Of a DNA stretch of 64,000 bases, positions 48,554 through 57,409 are shown one piece after another. The stretch is from positions 1-64,000 of the forward strand of contig NZ_JAHEVJ010000009.1 of the NCBI RefSeq assembly GCF_018599245.1, written 5' to 3'. The notes below the pieces were generated by a model that ran no database searches, was not told where the DNA came from, and was given only the letters and a program-made list of their open reading frames with translations. Position 1 is the stretch's first letter, and every line of letters begins with the position of its first letter. The stretch is from Aliiroseovarius lamellibrachiae. Its GTDB lineage: Bacteria > Pseudomonadota > Alphaproteobacteria > Rhodobacterales > Rhodobacteraceae. A program made the position numbers and the translations under genes.

Positions 48554-49135
48554 ATGTCAGCCTGGATCAAAATGCTGTCGGACGACGAGGCAGATGGCCC
48601 TCTGCGCGAAGCGCTGAACTTTGCCCGCACGCCACATGGCACGGTGGACAATGTGATGCGGGTGCATTCGCTGCGTCCGCAAACGATGAACGGGCATGTT
48701 GTGCTGTACCGTGCCTGTCTGCATGATGACGCCAACACCATTGCGACGTGGTTTCAAGAGGTCATCAGTTCCTATGTCTCGACCCTTAATCGCTGTGCAT
48801 ATTCCTATGCCAACCACTGGTCCAACGCCCGTCATCTGATCAATGACACGGCGCGTGCGGATATGGTGGAAGCTGCCTTAACAGCGTTGCGCCCAGAAGA
48901 GGCCTTCGATGGCAAGGAATTGGCCTTGTTACGGTATACAGAAAAGCTGACCCTGCGCCCGGGCGACATGGTCAAAAGCGATATAGAGGCACTGCGGGCG
49001 GCGGGCGTAGATGATGGTGAAATTTTGGAAGCCAATCAAATCATTGGATATTTCAACTATGCCAACCGCCTTCTGAATGGTTTGGGTGTGTCCACAGATG
49101 GTGACGTTGTGGGCTATTATGCCAAGGATGAGTGA
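48554..49135 (+). CDS. Carboxymuconolactone decarboxylase/AhpD-like peroxidase-related protein
   Basis: 193-residue all-helical protein of the CMD/AhpD family (the peroxidase-related subgroup). The usual CxxC...H active motif is modified to NRCAYSYANH: the first Cys and the His remain but the second Cys is Ser, so a disulfide-based peroxidase cycle is unlikely in the standard form. The ATG at 48554 follows AAGGAAA. It lies between the ferredoxin remnant and the Rieske oxygenase gene. Confidence 0.8.
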   Translation: MSAWIKMLSDDEADGPLREALNFARTPHGTVDNVMRVHSLRPQTMNGHVVLYRACLHDDANTIATWFQEVISSYVSTLNRCAYSYANHWSNARHLINDTARADMVEAALTALRPEEAFDGKELALLRYTEKLTLRPGDMVKSDIEALRAAGVDDGEILEANQIIGYFNYANRLLNGLGVSTDGDVVGYYAKDE

Positions 49136-49242
49136 GCTGGCGCCAAAACGTAAGTCCAGCTAATGCACAACATTATGAATGGCGAATAGCTATGGACCAA
49201 CAAGACTTTTAGGCTTGGTCCAAACGGCAAAGGAAATCGACA

Positions 49243-50265
49243 ATGTATATGCGCAATTGCTGGTATGTGGCGGGGTGGAGCAAAGACTATGAGCAGAAAT
49301 TGCGCGCCCAGACTGTGCTTGGCGAAAAGATCGTTTTCTATCGTCAGGGGGATGGCAAACCCGTGGCATTAGAGGATGCTTGCCCTCACCGTAAGCTGCC
49401 CTTGTCGATGGGTCAGCTGGCCGGCGACCGTGTGGTTTGTGGCTATCATGGTTTGACCTTTGATTGCTCGGGGTCCTGCGTTGAGGCCCCGACCCAACGG
49501 GGCAATATTCCCAAGCGCGCGGTTGTGAAATCCTATCCGGTCGAGGATCGATACGGCCTTTTGTGGATCTGGATGGGCGATGCGGACAAAGCAACCCCAG
49601 ACGAGATTTTTCACATCCCAAATTATGACAACCCCGCTTGGGGCGCCACTGATGGCGGGTCATTACATTTGGGGTGCAACTATCTGTGGATGGCCGATAA
49701 CCTGTTAGATCCCAGCCATGTGGCCTGGGTGCATGTCACGTCTTTTGCGGGGGCGGGCACCGATGATGCGGCACTGGATTTGGAACGTACCGACCGGGGA
49801 GTGATTGTTTCGCGTTGGATCTATGACCAGCCGGTATCGCCCTATTACGCGCCGCTGGTGAAATTCACAGGCAATTGCGACCGCAAGCAGCATTACGAAA
49901 TGTGTTTTCCAGCCATTGGCGTGAACATGTCGATCTATTGCCCCGCGGGTTCCGGTGGGCCAAAGGCGCCACATGGCGATCTGACCTATGTGAATGTCTC
50001 TTATAATTTCATGACGCCGATTGATGAGCACAACACGCTTTATATCTGGTTTCAGCACCGCAACACCGACCCCGATGACACAGCGATTTCCGAACAGATG
50101 AATGCAGGCGCCCTCATGGCGTTTAACGAGGATAAAGTGGTGTTGGAGGCCGTGCATCGCGGTATGGAAAACAAGACCAGCCCGCATCTGGATCTTGGGC
50201 TGGATGCCGGTGCAAAACTGTTTCGCCTGCAACTGGGCCGCCAGATCGACGCAGAACAGCCATAA
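49243..50265 (+). CDS. Rieske non-haem iron aromatic oxygenase, VanA-like
   Basis: 340-residue oxygenase component. The Rieske ligands are Cys47-His49 (DACPHRKLPLS) and Cys66-His69 (VCGYHGLTF). The mononuclear iron site is His159 and His164 within NLLDPSHVAWVH, with bridging Asp156. The size and N-terminus (RNCWYVAGW) are those of vanillate O-demethylase-type monooxygenases, which act on methoxylated or otherwise substituted aromatics. The substrate is not known, and no reductase gene is nearby. Confidence 0.9.
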   Translation: MYMRNCWYVAGWSKDYEQKLRAQTVLGEKIVFYRQGDGKPVALEDACPHRKLPLSMGQLAGDRVVCGYHGLTFDCSGSCVEAPTQRGNIPKRAVVKSYPVEDRYGLLWIWMGDADKATPDEIFHIPNYDNPAWGATDGGSLHLGCNYLWMADNLLDPSHVAWVHVTSFAGAGTDDAALDLERTDRGVIVSRWIYDQPVSPYYAPLVKFTGNCDRKQHYEMCFPAIGVNMSIYCPAGSGGPKAPHGDLTYVNVSYNFMTPIDEHNTLYIWFQHRNTDPDDTAISEQMNAGALMAFNEDKVVLEAVHRGMENKTSPHLDLGLDAGAKLFRLQLGRQIDAEQP

Positions 50266-50560
50266 TCATTCACATTGCGACCCCCAAGGGCGCAAAGTCG
50301 TGATCAAACCTGAGGTTGGCAAAAGGTCGTATGGCGCGTAATGCGTCTTATGTTAACTATTATGTCAAAAGGCCGGCGCGAAACAGGTTAGAAACACCGT
50401 CTATGCAAACTGGCGAACATCCCGACCAGCCCTGCAATATTCACGCAACAATCCTGAGAGATTAAACTGTGCGGGCGTGGGTTTGCTGTTGGGTCATAAC
50501 AGTTTACATCCCCTGCAACACGCGCGGTGGTGCGAAGGCGAAATGGAAAGGGATTTGAGG
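50266..50560. other. Intergenic region (295 bases) upstream of phaC
   Basis: No gene is supported. It contains the 3' end of the Rieske oxygenase transcript and the phaC promoter region. Two TGCAA-type elements (near 50429 and 50515) could be relevant to PHA regulators, but no clear operator is evident. Confidence 0.4.
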
Positions 50561-52273
50561 ATGAAAACCGATCAGATGGATGCGCTGGCTCAGCTGTTCA
50601 AGCAATCAATGGAGTCTCATCCCGTATTTTCAAACATCGACGCCGACAAATTGCAGGACATGTCCAAGGATTTCTTTAAGTCATTTGAGGCGATGTATGG
50701 TGGCAATGCCCATCCTTTTGCCGACTGGACTGGCACTTGGATCAAGTACCAAACGGACTTGGCACAGGTCTGGCTAAACGCGGCCAATCCAGAACAGGGC
50801 ACAACAAAGGACAACAGGTTCAAGGGGGACGCTTGGAACGAGGGGATTTTTCCCCTGCTGCGCCACTCGTATGAATTGACCGCGAAGGCGATGACAGATT
50901 TGGCGGATGGGGCGGGATTGCCGGAGCATGAACAAAGCAAGCTCAGCTTTTACGCCCGCGTGGCCGCCGATAATATGGCCCCGTCAAACTTTGCGATCAC
51001 AAATCCAGATGTCTTGGAGCTGGCCAAAGAAACCGGCGGGAAAAGCCTTGTGGATGGGTTTAAAAACCTGCTCAGCGATCTGGAAAAAGGCTATATTACC
51101 ACCACCGATGAAGACGCGTTTGAGGTTGGTAAAAATCTGGCCACGACCCCCGGCGCTGTGATCTATCGTAATGATCTGATTGAGGTCATTCAATATGAAC
51201 CGATGACCGCAAAACAGCGCGGCAACCCGGTTTTGATTGTGCCCCCTTGCGTGAACAAATTCTATATTTTCGACCTGAATGAAAAGAAATCCATGGTTCG
51301 CTATTTGCTGGAACAAGGGCAAAGCGTTTACATGATGTCTTGGCGAAATCCGGGGCCGGATCAGGGCGACAACGGATGGGACGACTATATTGAACAGGGC
51401 ATCTTTGAGGCGCTGAAGGTGACATCCGAAGTCTCGAAGTCCAAAAGCGTTGATATGCTGGGCTGGTGCAATGGCGGCACAATGCTGATCGCCGCACTTT
51501 CAGTCTTGCCACCCGAACTGAAACCATTGCTGGGGTCGGCCACATTCTTGTCATCAATGATCAGTTTTGAAGACCCCGGACAGGTAAAAGTGTTCATGGA
51601 CGAGGGGCAAAATGCCGCCTATGACATGCGCCTGAAATCGGAAAAGATTGCGCCAGGCCGCGACATTGCGAATGCGATGTCCATGCTGCATGTCAATGAA
51701 TCTATTTGGAATTTTGTAATTTCAAACTATCTACTAGGGAAATCCCCGGCACCCTTTGATGTGCTGTATTGGAATTCGGACACATCCAACCTGCCCGCCA
51801 AATGGTATTCCTATTACATCGAAGAGATGTATATGGCCGATAAGTTGAAAGACCCCGGCGCACTGACCCTGTTGGGCCGCCCCGTGGACACGGGAAACAT
51901 CGACGTTCCGTGCTATTTCGTGGCCGCAGATGGTGACCATATTGTGCCTTGGAAAGGGTCATATTCGGCCACGCCTTTGGTCTCTGGGCCCGCCGAATTT
52001 GTGTTGACCACGGGGGGGCATGTTTCGGGCACTGTGATCAATCACCCCACCCGCAACCGGAAACGGTTTTGGACCGACGGCAACGACGCGCTTGATGCCG
52101 AGGGTTGGCTTGAAACCGCCTCTGTCACAGACGGAAGTTGGTGGCCCCACTGGCTGCTGTGGCTGAACGAGAACAACCCCGCCGAAGACCGCGCAAAGCC
52201 CAAAACGCTTGGCAATAAAACCCACAAGGTGCTTGACCCTGCGCCCGGAAAATATGTTCTGGAACGGGCGTAA
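50561..52273 (+). CDS. phaC: Class I poly(3-hydroxyalkanoate) synthase
   Basis: Polymerises 3-hydroxyacyl-CoA into PHA at the granule surface. With the chosen start the product is 570 residues. The lipase-box-like motif is GWCNGG with the catalytic Cys at residue 303; the Asp (AADGDHIVPW) and His (GGHVSGTVINHP) of the triad follow in order. Starts at 50543 and 50561 are both possible; I chose 50561 (AAGGGA 7 bases upstream). The depolymerase gene follows 4 bases after the stop. Confidence 0.94.
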   Translation: MKTDQMDALAQLFKQSMESHPVFSNIDADKLQDMSKDFFKSFEAMYGGNAHPFADWTGTWIKYQTDLAQVWLNAANPEQGTTKDNRFKGDAWNEGIFPLLRHSYELTAKAMTDLADGAGLPEHEQSKLSFYARVAADNMAPSNFAITNPDVLELAKETGGKSLVDGFKNLLSDLEKGYITTTDEDAFEVGKNLATTPGAVIYRNDLIEVIQYEPMTAKQRGNPVLIVPPCVNKFYIFDLNEKKSMVRYLLEQGQSVYMMSWRNPGPDQGDNGWDDYIEQGIFEALKVTSEVSKSKSVDMLGWCNGGTMLIAALSVLPPELKPLLGSATFLSSMISFEDPGQVKVFMDEGQNAAYDMRLKSEKIAPGRDIANAMSMLHVNESIWNFVISNYLLGKSPAPFDVLYWNSDTSNLPAKWYSYYIEEMYMADKLKDPGALTLLGRPVDTGNIDVPCYFVAADGDHIVPWKGSYSATPLVSGPAEFVLTTGGHVSGTVINHPTRNRKRFWTDGNDALDAEGWLETASVTDGSWWPHWLLWLNENNPAEDRAKPKTLGNKTHKVLDPAPGKYVLERA

Positions 52274-52277
52274 GCGG

Positions 52278-53096
52278 ATGCAAGCAGCAATTGATATCTC
52301 TCATGGCGAGATGGCGATCACCAATATTCAGGGCACCGACGTTCGGTATCTGATCCACAAGGCTGACACAGACGAACCGCCGCTTCTGATCTGCAATGGT
52401 TTGGGCCAATCCATCGAGATCCTATTGCCGTTGATTGATGTGATCACGGACCGCACAATCATTACGTTTGACATGCCCGGAACCGGGCGCTCAGCGGTCA
52501 ATAACGGCGTGCAATCAATGTCTGATTATGCCGGGTTCACGCTTGCCTTCATGGATGAGATTGGGGTGGAACAGTTTGATATTCTCGGGATTTCCTGGGG
52601 CGGTGCCGTGACACAACAAATCGCGTATGACGCGCCCGATCGGGTGCGCAAACTGGTGCTGGCGATCACCTCGGCGGGGGGGATTGGCAGCTGGTGGGGA
52701 ACGCCAATTGCCCTGTCAGAAATCATGTTCCCGATGCGATATTTCAACAAAGCCTACGGGGATTTCATCGGGCCTTGGATGTACGGCGGCGAGGCGGTGC
52801 TAAATCCCGGAATGTTCCAAGACTACTCCAAACACGCGATCCGCCCCACAAGTGAAGGATACTTTGGGCAGGTACGCGCCATGTGCAGCTGGACCAGTTT
52901 GTCGTGGTTGGATAAATTGAAACAGCCCACCTTGATTATTGCGGGTCAGTTTGATGGGCTCATTCCGATCGCAAACCAAATGCTGCTGGCGCAGAAAATA
53001 CGGAATTCCAGGTTAAAGGTTTTTCAGGCAGGTCATTTGCTGATGTACACCCAACGCCACGATGTTGGGCCAATGGTTTCTTCGTTTTTGAAGTGA
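52278..53096 (+). CDS. phaZ: Intracellular poly(3-hydroxyalkanoate) depolymerase (alpha/beta hydrolase)
   Basis: 272-residue alpha/beta hydrolase. The nucleophile elbow is GISWGG (Ser106), with Asp226 (AGQFDGLIP) and His253 (QAGHLLMY) completing the triad. The pattern and length match the Pseudomonas-type PhaZ family that mobilises medium-chain PHA. The start at 52278 follows the phaC stop by 4 bases, so the synthase and depolymerase are co-transcribed. A terminator follows at 53134-53161. Confidence 0.85.
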   Translation: MQAAIDISHGEMAITNIQGTDVRYLIHKADTDEPPLLICNGLGQSIEILLPLIDVITDRTIITFDMPGTGRSAVNNGVQSMSDYAGFTLAFMDEIGVEQFDILGISWGGAVTQQIAYDAPDRVRKLVLAITSAGGIGSWWGTPIALSEIMFPMRYFNKAYGDFIGPWMYGGEAVLNPGMFQDYSKHAIRPTSEGYFGQVRAMCSWTSLSWLDKLKQPTLIIAGQFDGLIPIANQMLLAQKIRNSRLKVFQAGHLLMYTQRHDVGPMVSSFLK

Positions 53097-53133
53097 CCGA
53101 GCCGACCCTGGTCGCCGAAGCCGGCGAAGATAA

Positions 53134-53161
53134 AAAAGGGCGCCACGACTGACGCCCTTTT
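53134..53161. terminator. Bidirectional terminator between phaZ and the alcohol dehydrogenase gene
   Basis: AAAAGGGCG (53134-53142) pairs with CGCCCTTTT (53153-53161) over a 10-base loop. A run of A residues precedes it (53132-53137), which reads as a U-tract on the - strand, so it can end transcripts from both converging genes. Confidence 0.85.
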
Positions 53162-53192
53162 CATGTGTTCTGTGTCCAAACGGAAGCCGTGG

Positions 53193-54338
53193 TCAGATGC
53201 AATCAATAAACAGCTGACGGGTGTTTTCAGCCGTCAGTTCCACCGGATTGCCACCGCAAGACGGATCGGCCAGCGCCTGACGTACCATTTCATCCAGCTG
53301 CTTATCATCGACACCCATCTCTGACAGCTTGCGCGGAATGGCGAGGCGGTCGTTAAACTCCTGCACAAAGTTCTGAAAACCGTTGAACCCGCCCGCAATG
53401 CCCAAATAAGCCGCCGCCCTATCAAAACGATCCGCGATTTCAGGCGCGTTAAACGCCAGAACCGCAGGCATACAGACCGCGTTGGTGGTGCCGTGATGGG
53501 TGTTGTAAACCGCCCCAATTGGGTGGCTGAGCGCATGGATTGCACCAAGCCCTTTCTGAAACGCGGTGGCCCCCATTGCGGCGGCAGACATCATATGGGC
53601 GCGCGCCTCGAGATCAGTGCCGTCGTTAAACGCGCGCGGCAGATAGTCTTTCACCAAACGCATCCCTTCCAGCGCAATCCCCTGCGACATTGGGTGGTAA
53701 TGCGGGCTTGAGAAGGCTTCGACACAATGGGCAAACGCATCCAGCCCCGTCCCAGCGGTAATAAAATCGGGCATGCCAACGGTCAATTCTGGATCCGCAA
53801 TCACAATGGACGGCAGCACCTTGGGGTGGAAGATGATCTTCTTCTCGTGCGTCACCGAATTGGTAAGGATCGATGCGCGCCCCACTTCGGACCCAGTCCC
53901 TGCGGTGGTTGGCACCGCGATGATGGGTGCGATGGCATCCGCATCGGCGCGGGTCCACCAATCACCCACATCTTCAAAGTCCCAGATCGGGCGGGTTTGC
54001 CCCGCATGAAAGGCTACCATCTTACCCAGATCAAGACCCGAGCCGCCGCCAAAGGCAATCACCCCGTCGTGGTCCCCCGCTTTATACGCGGCAACGCCAG
54101 CTGCAAGGTTCCGCTCTGATGGGTTCGGATCCACCTCGGAAAAGAGACCACGGCCAAGCCCGGCCGCCTCTAGGATGTCCAGCGCTTGGGCCGTGATTGG
54201 CAATGCCGCAAGGCCCTTATCCGTCACCAAGAGCGGGCGTTTTATTCCCAGGCTTTTGCAGGCCTCTGCCAGTTCCGAAAGACGGCCAGCCCCAAATTTC
54301 ACAGCGGTCGGATAGGACCAGTTTCCAACAAGTTTCAT
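53193..54338 (-). CDS. Iron-containing alcohol dehydrogenase
   Basis: 381-residue group III alcohol dehydrogenase. NAD-binding GGGSGLDLGK and the metal site residues in DAFAHCVEAFSSPHYHP and HALSHPIGAVYNTHHGTTNAV are present. The start at 54338 gives MKLVGNWSYPTAVKFGAG, the normal N-terminus, and its ATG overlaps the TGA of the upstream aldehyde dehydrogenase. In this operon it probably oxidises an alcohol made by, or derived from, the glutamine-synthetase-like enzyme. Confidence 0.9.
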   Translation of the reverse strand: MKLVGNWSYPTAVKFGAGRLSELAEACKSLGIKRPLLVTDKGLAALPITAQALDILEAAGLGRGLFSEVDPNPSERNLAAGVAAYKAGDHDGVIAFGGGSGLDLGKMVAFHAGQTRPIWDFEDVGDWWTRADADAIAPIIAVPTTAGTGSEVGRASILTNSVTHEKKIIFHPKVLPSIVIADPELTVGMPDFITAGTGLDAFAHCVEAFSSPHYHPMSQGIALEGMRLVKDYLPRAFNDGTDLEARAHMMSAAAMGATAFQKGLGAIHALSHPIGAVYNTHHGTTNAVCMPAVLAFNAPEIADRFDRAAAYLGIAGGFNGFQNFVQEFNDRLAIPRKLSEMGVDDKQLDEMVRQALADPSCGGNPVELTAENTRQLFIDCI

Positions 54339-55717
54339 GAGGTCACCTTTTTCATGTGGTACGATTTTGGGCGCGTCAGATTGTGAAAGCCGATGACAGA
54401 TAGTCCGCCCCCGCGCCCCGTGTTTTTGCAGCCGGTCCAGCACAGGCCCGGATCCAGATAATCGGCGCGGTTCATAAAGACAGTGCCGGTTTCAATCTCA
54501 TCACCGATGCGCGCGGCGCGCTCAGGATCTTGTGTCCAAAGGCTGGCCGTCAGGCCAAATTCGCTATCGTTCATCAACGCGATGGCCTCATCGTCCGAGG
54601 ACACTTTCATAATGCCCACAACCGGCCCAAAGCTTTCGTCGCGCATCACGCGCATCGTATGGGTCACATTGGTCAGAATTTGCGGGGTGAGATAGGCGCC
54701 GCCATCATCCTCTGCCATCGTTTCGATATGAGTCACGGCGCCCTCGGCCACGGCCTCGGCAATCTGTGCACGCACATCGTCGGCAAAGCGTATATTGGCC
54801 ATTGGGCCCATGGTGGTGTCCGGGTCCATCGGATGGCCGAGTTTATAGCCCTTTGCGATCGCAACTGCCTTTTCAACAAAGGCGTCATACAGGCTTTCAT
54901 GTACATAAATCCGTTCGATCCCACAGCAGCATTGCCCCGCGTTGAACATCGCCCCATCGATCAGCGTATCAACGGCCGCATCAAGATCCGCATCCTCCAT
55001 CACATAACCTGGATCTTTGCCACCAAGTTCTGTGCCAACGCCCGTAAACGTGCCCGCTGCGGCCCGTTCCATCGCTTGTCCACCCCCAACGGACCCGGTG
55101 AAATTCACGAAATCAAACGCATTTCCTGCGATCAAATCATTGGTCACGTCATGGGACAGAAAGACATTTTGGAATACATCCTCGGGAACACCGGCCCCCG
55201 CGAAGGCCGCCGCCATCCGCTCGCCGACCAATAAGGTCTGTGTTGCATGTTTTAACACAACCGTATTGCCCGCAATCAACGCTGGCGCCACCGTGTTGAT
55301 CGCCGTCATATAGGGGTAATTCCAAGGTGCGACGACAAAAACCACCCCATGCGGGACGCGCTTGATATACCGCTTAAACGTAGCGTCCTCGCCCACTTCT
55401 ATATCCGCGAGACTGTCCGCCGCAATTGATGCCATATGGCTGGCGCGTTCATTAAACCCGCCAAATTCGCCGCCATAGCGTGTTGGGCGACCCATCATAT
55501 GGGCCAGCTCTGGTACAATCTCATCATTCATTGCCCCCACCGCGGCAACCCCTGCCATCACCAAATCAATACGCTCGGGCAAGGGACGTGCGGCCCAGGA
55601 TTTTTGCGCATCACGCGCACGGGTAGCGACAGATTGCGCCGCCGTCAGCGAAAGCACCGGACGTTCCGCGTAAACGGATCCATCAATCGGCGAGATACAT
55701 TTCAGTGTCTGTGTCAT
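54335..55717 (-). CDS. Aldehyde dehydrogenase family protein
   Basis: 460-residue NAD(P)-dependent aldehyde dehydrogenase. The general base Glu230 (ELGGKD) and a run of three cysteines at 263-265 (GQCCCGIERIYV) are visible; the Cys two residues after the GQ pair (264) is the expected nucleophile. The NAD-binding PWNYPYM and the C-terminal FGLTASLWTQD are typical. The gene is between the glutamine-synthetase-like and alcohol dehydrogenase genes and likely oxidises the aldehyde formed by the latter. Confidence 0.92.
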   Translation of the reverse strand: MTQTLKCISPIDGSVYAERPVLSLTAAQSVATRARDAQKSWAARPLPERIDLVMAGVAAVGAMNDEIVPELAHMMGRPTRYGGEFGGFNERASHMASIAADSLADIEVGEDATFKRYIKRVPHGVVFVVAPWNYPYMTAINTVAPALIAGNTVVLKHATQTLLVGERMAAAFAGAGVPEDVFQNVFLSHDVTNDLIAGNAFDFVNFTGSVGGGQAMERAAAGTFTGVGTELGGKDPGYVMEDADLDAAVDTLIDGAMFNAGQCCCGIERIYVHESLYDAFVEKAVAIAKGYKLGHPMDPDTTMGPMANIRFADDVRAQIAEAVAEGAVTHIETMAEDDGGAYLTPQILTNVTHTMRVMRDESFGPVVGIMKVSSDDEAIALMNDSEFGLTASLWTQDPERAARIGDEIETGTVFMNRADYLDPGLCWTGCKNTGRGGGLSVIGFHNLTRPKSYHMKKVTS

Positions 55718-55752
55718 GTCTCTGTTCCGGTCTTAATGATCTGAAATGCGCG

Positions 55753-57117
55753 TTAGGCGCGCTCAAAACCACGGGCGATTTCCCAATCGGTCACCACGCG
55801 GTCAAATTCCTCTTGTTCCCATGCCGCGCAGCGATGGTAATGCGCCACAACCTCTTCGCCAAAAGCAGCTTTCAGCATGTGGGATGCGGCAAGGGCGTCC
55901 ATAGCTTGCGCCAGATTGGCGGGCAGTTTCTTAGCATCTGGGTCGTTATAAGCATCACCCGCCTGAGGGGGGGACAACTCCAGCTTTTCTTCGATCCCGG
56001 CAATGCCCGCAGCCAATTGAGCGGCCATCGCAAGATAGGGGTTCAGGTCAGCCCCGCCCACACGACATTCCACGCGGATCGCTTTGCTGCCCTCGCCACA
56101 CAGACGAAATCCGGCGGTGCGGTTGTCGATGGACCAGACGGTGCCAGTGGGGGCAAAACTGCCCTTTGTAAAGCGCTTGTAGCTGTTCACGTAGGGCGCC
56201 AAAAATACCATCATGTCACTGGAATACTTGATCATTCCGGCCATGTAGTGACGCATCAAATCCGACATTCCATGCGCGCCCTTTGGGTCGAAAAATACGT
56301 TTTTCCCATCTTTCCAAAGCGATTGATGCACATGGGATGCCGACCCCACACGATCCTTATGCCATTTGGGCAAAAAGCTTGCGGCGTGCCCCTGTTGCCA
56401 GGCGATTTCCTTCACCGCATGCTTGGCAATGGTATGGTGGTCGGCACAGTCCAGCGCTGCGGCGTATTTGATATTCAGCTCTTCCTGCCCTGCTTCCGCC
56501 TCGCCTTTTGTCCCTTCAATGGGGATCCCGGCCGCATAAAGATGATTGCGGATTGGGCGCATCACATGCTCTTCTTTTGTGGTCTGAAGGATGTGGTAAT
56601 CTTCGTTATATGCGCTGATCGGTTCCAGGTTACGAAACCCTTCTTTGCGGATTTCATCAAAGCTTTTGGCAAAGAGGAAAAATTCCAATTCTGTCGCCAT
56701 GACCGCCGAAAACCCCATCGTTTCCAGACGTGCAAGTTGCTTTTTCAACACCGCACGCGGGGAGTGTGGCACCGGTTTATGAGTGTGGTGATCAAGGACA
56801 TCACAAAGCACCATTGCGGTTCCGTCCAACCACGGCACAGCACGCAACGTATCCAGATCTGGTTTCATGACATAATCGCCATAGCCCCCCGCCCAAGAGG
56901 TCGCCGCATAGCCATCTGGCGTTGCCATCTCAAGATCGGTCGCCAGCAAATAATTGCAGCAATGGGTTTCTTCATAACCGCCATCGACAAAGAACTGAGC
57001 CACAAATCGCTTGCCCATCAACCGGCCCTGCATATCCACCACGCAGACCAGCACCGTATCAATTTCACCGCTGGCCACCCTGGCTTTCAGACCCTCAAAT
57101 GTCAGATTAGCACTCAT
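55753..57117 (-). CDS. Glutamine synthetase family protein, probable gamma-glutamyl-amine ligase
   Basis: 454-residue ATP-dependent ligase of the glutamine synthetase fold, closer in architecture to PuuA/GlnT-type gamma-glutamylpolyamine synthetases than to housekeeping GlnA. Evidence is the N-terminal VCVVDMQGRLMGKR, the metal-binding ATELEFFLF, HVHQSLWKDGKN and the ATP site NRTAGFRLCG...RVECRVGGADLNPYLA. The ATG at 57117 follows AGGGGAA. Its operon partners (ALDH, Fe-ADH) suggest gamma-glutamylation of an amino alcohol or polyamine before oxidation; the exact substrate is unknown. Confidence 0.85.
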   Translation of the reverse strand: MSANLTFEGLKARVASGEIDTVLVCVVDMQGRLMGKRFVAQFFVDGGYEETHCCNYLLATDLEMATPDGYAATSWAGGYGDYVMKPDLDTLRAVPWLDGTAMVLCDVLDHHTHKPVPHSPRAVLKKQLARLETMGFSAVMATELEFFLFAKSFDEIRKEGFRNLEPISAYNEDYHILQTTKEEHVMRPIRNHLYAAGIPIEGTKGEAEAGQEELNIKYAAALDCADHHTIAKHAVKEIAWQQGHAASFLPKWHKDRVGSASHVHQSLWKDGKNVFFDPKGAHGMSDLMRHYMAGMIKYSSDMMVFLAPYVNSYKRFTKGSFAPTGTVWSIDNRTAGFRLCGEGSKAIRVECRVGGADLNPYLAMAAQLAAGIAGIEEKLELSPPQAGDAYNDPDAKKLPANLAQAMDALAASHMLKAAFGEEVVAHYHRCAAWEQEEFDRVVTDWEIARGFERA

Positions 57118-57409
57118 TTCACGTTCCCCTGTTTCCTGTCTTTCTGCGGCGCAGGCTGCGGCAACCACAAAAGTTCCCGCGCCATGGTCGCAGTGTCAGC
57201 CTCGGATGTAATCAAGTCATTCCGGGCCTCAATCATTACATTTTCCAAGCCCCGTGACAGGGCCAAGATCTTTCGCAAATGGGTCACTCCCCTTCAGGAC
57301 CATGGGCCCTGACTTCTCACCACGACGATGCGAAATCATGCGCATATGTGCAAGCCGCACGTCGGCACCCATCAGAACAAGACCCTGACCTTGGCTGAAT
57401 AAAAGTGGT
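57118..57409. other. Intergenic region (292 bases) upstream of the glutamine-synthetase-like gene
   Basis: Presumably holds the promoter of the GS-ALDH-ADH operon and the 3' end of the HisN-like transcript. A 63-codon frame on the - strand begins inside the end of the HisN-like gene but has no recognisable motif. I see no clear terminator or regulatory repeat. Confidence 0.4.

Noticed and set aside
55705-57312. Long + strand frame (535 codons) opposite the glutamine-synthetase-like gene
   Set aside because: Antisense to an intact enzyme with recognisable active-site motifs; no motif or start site of its own.
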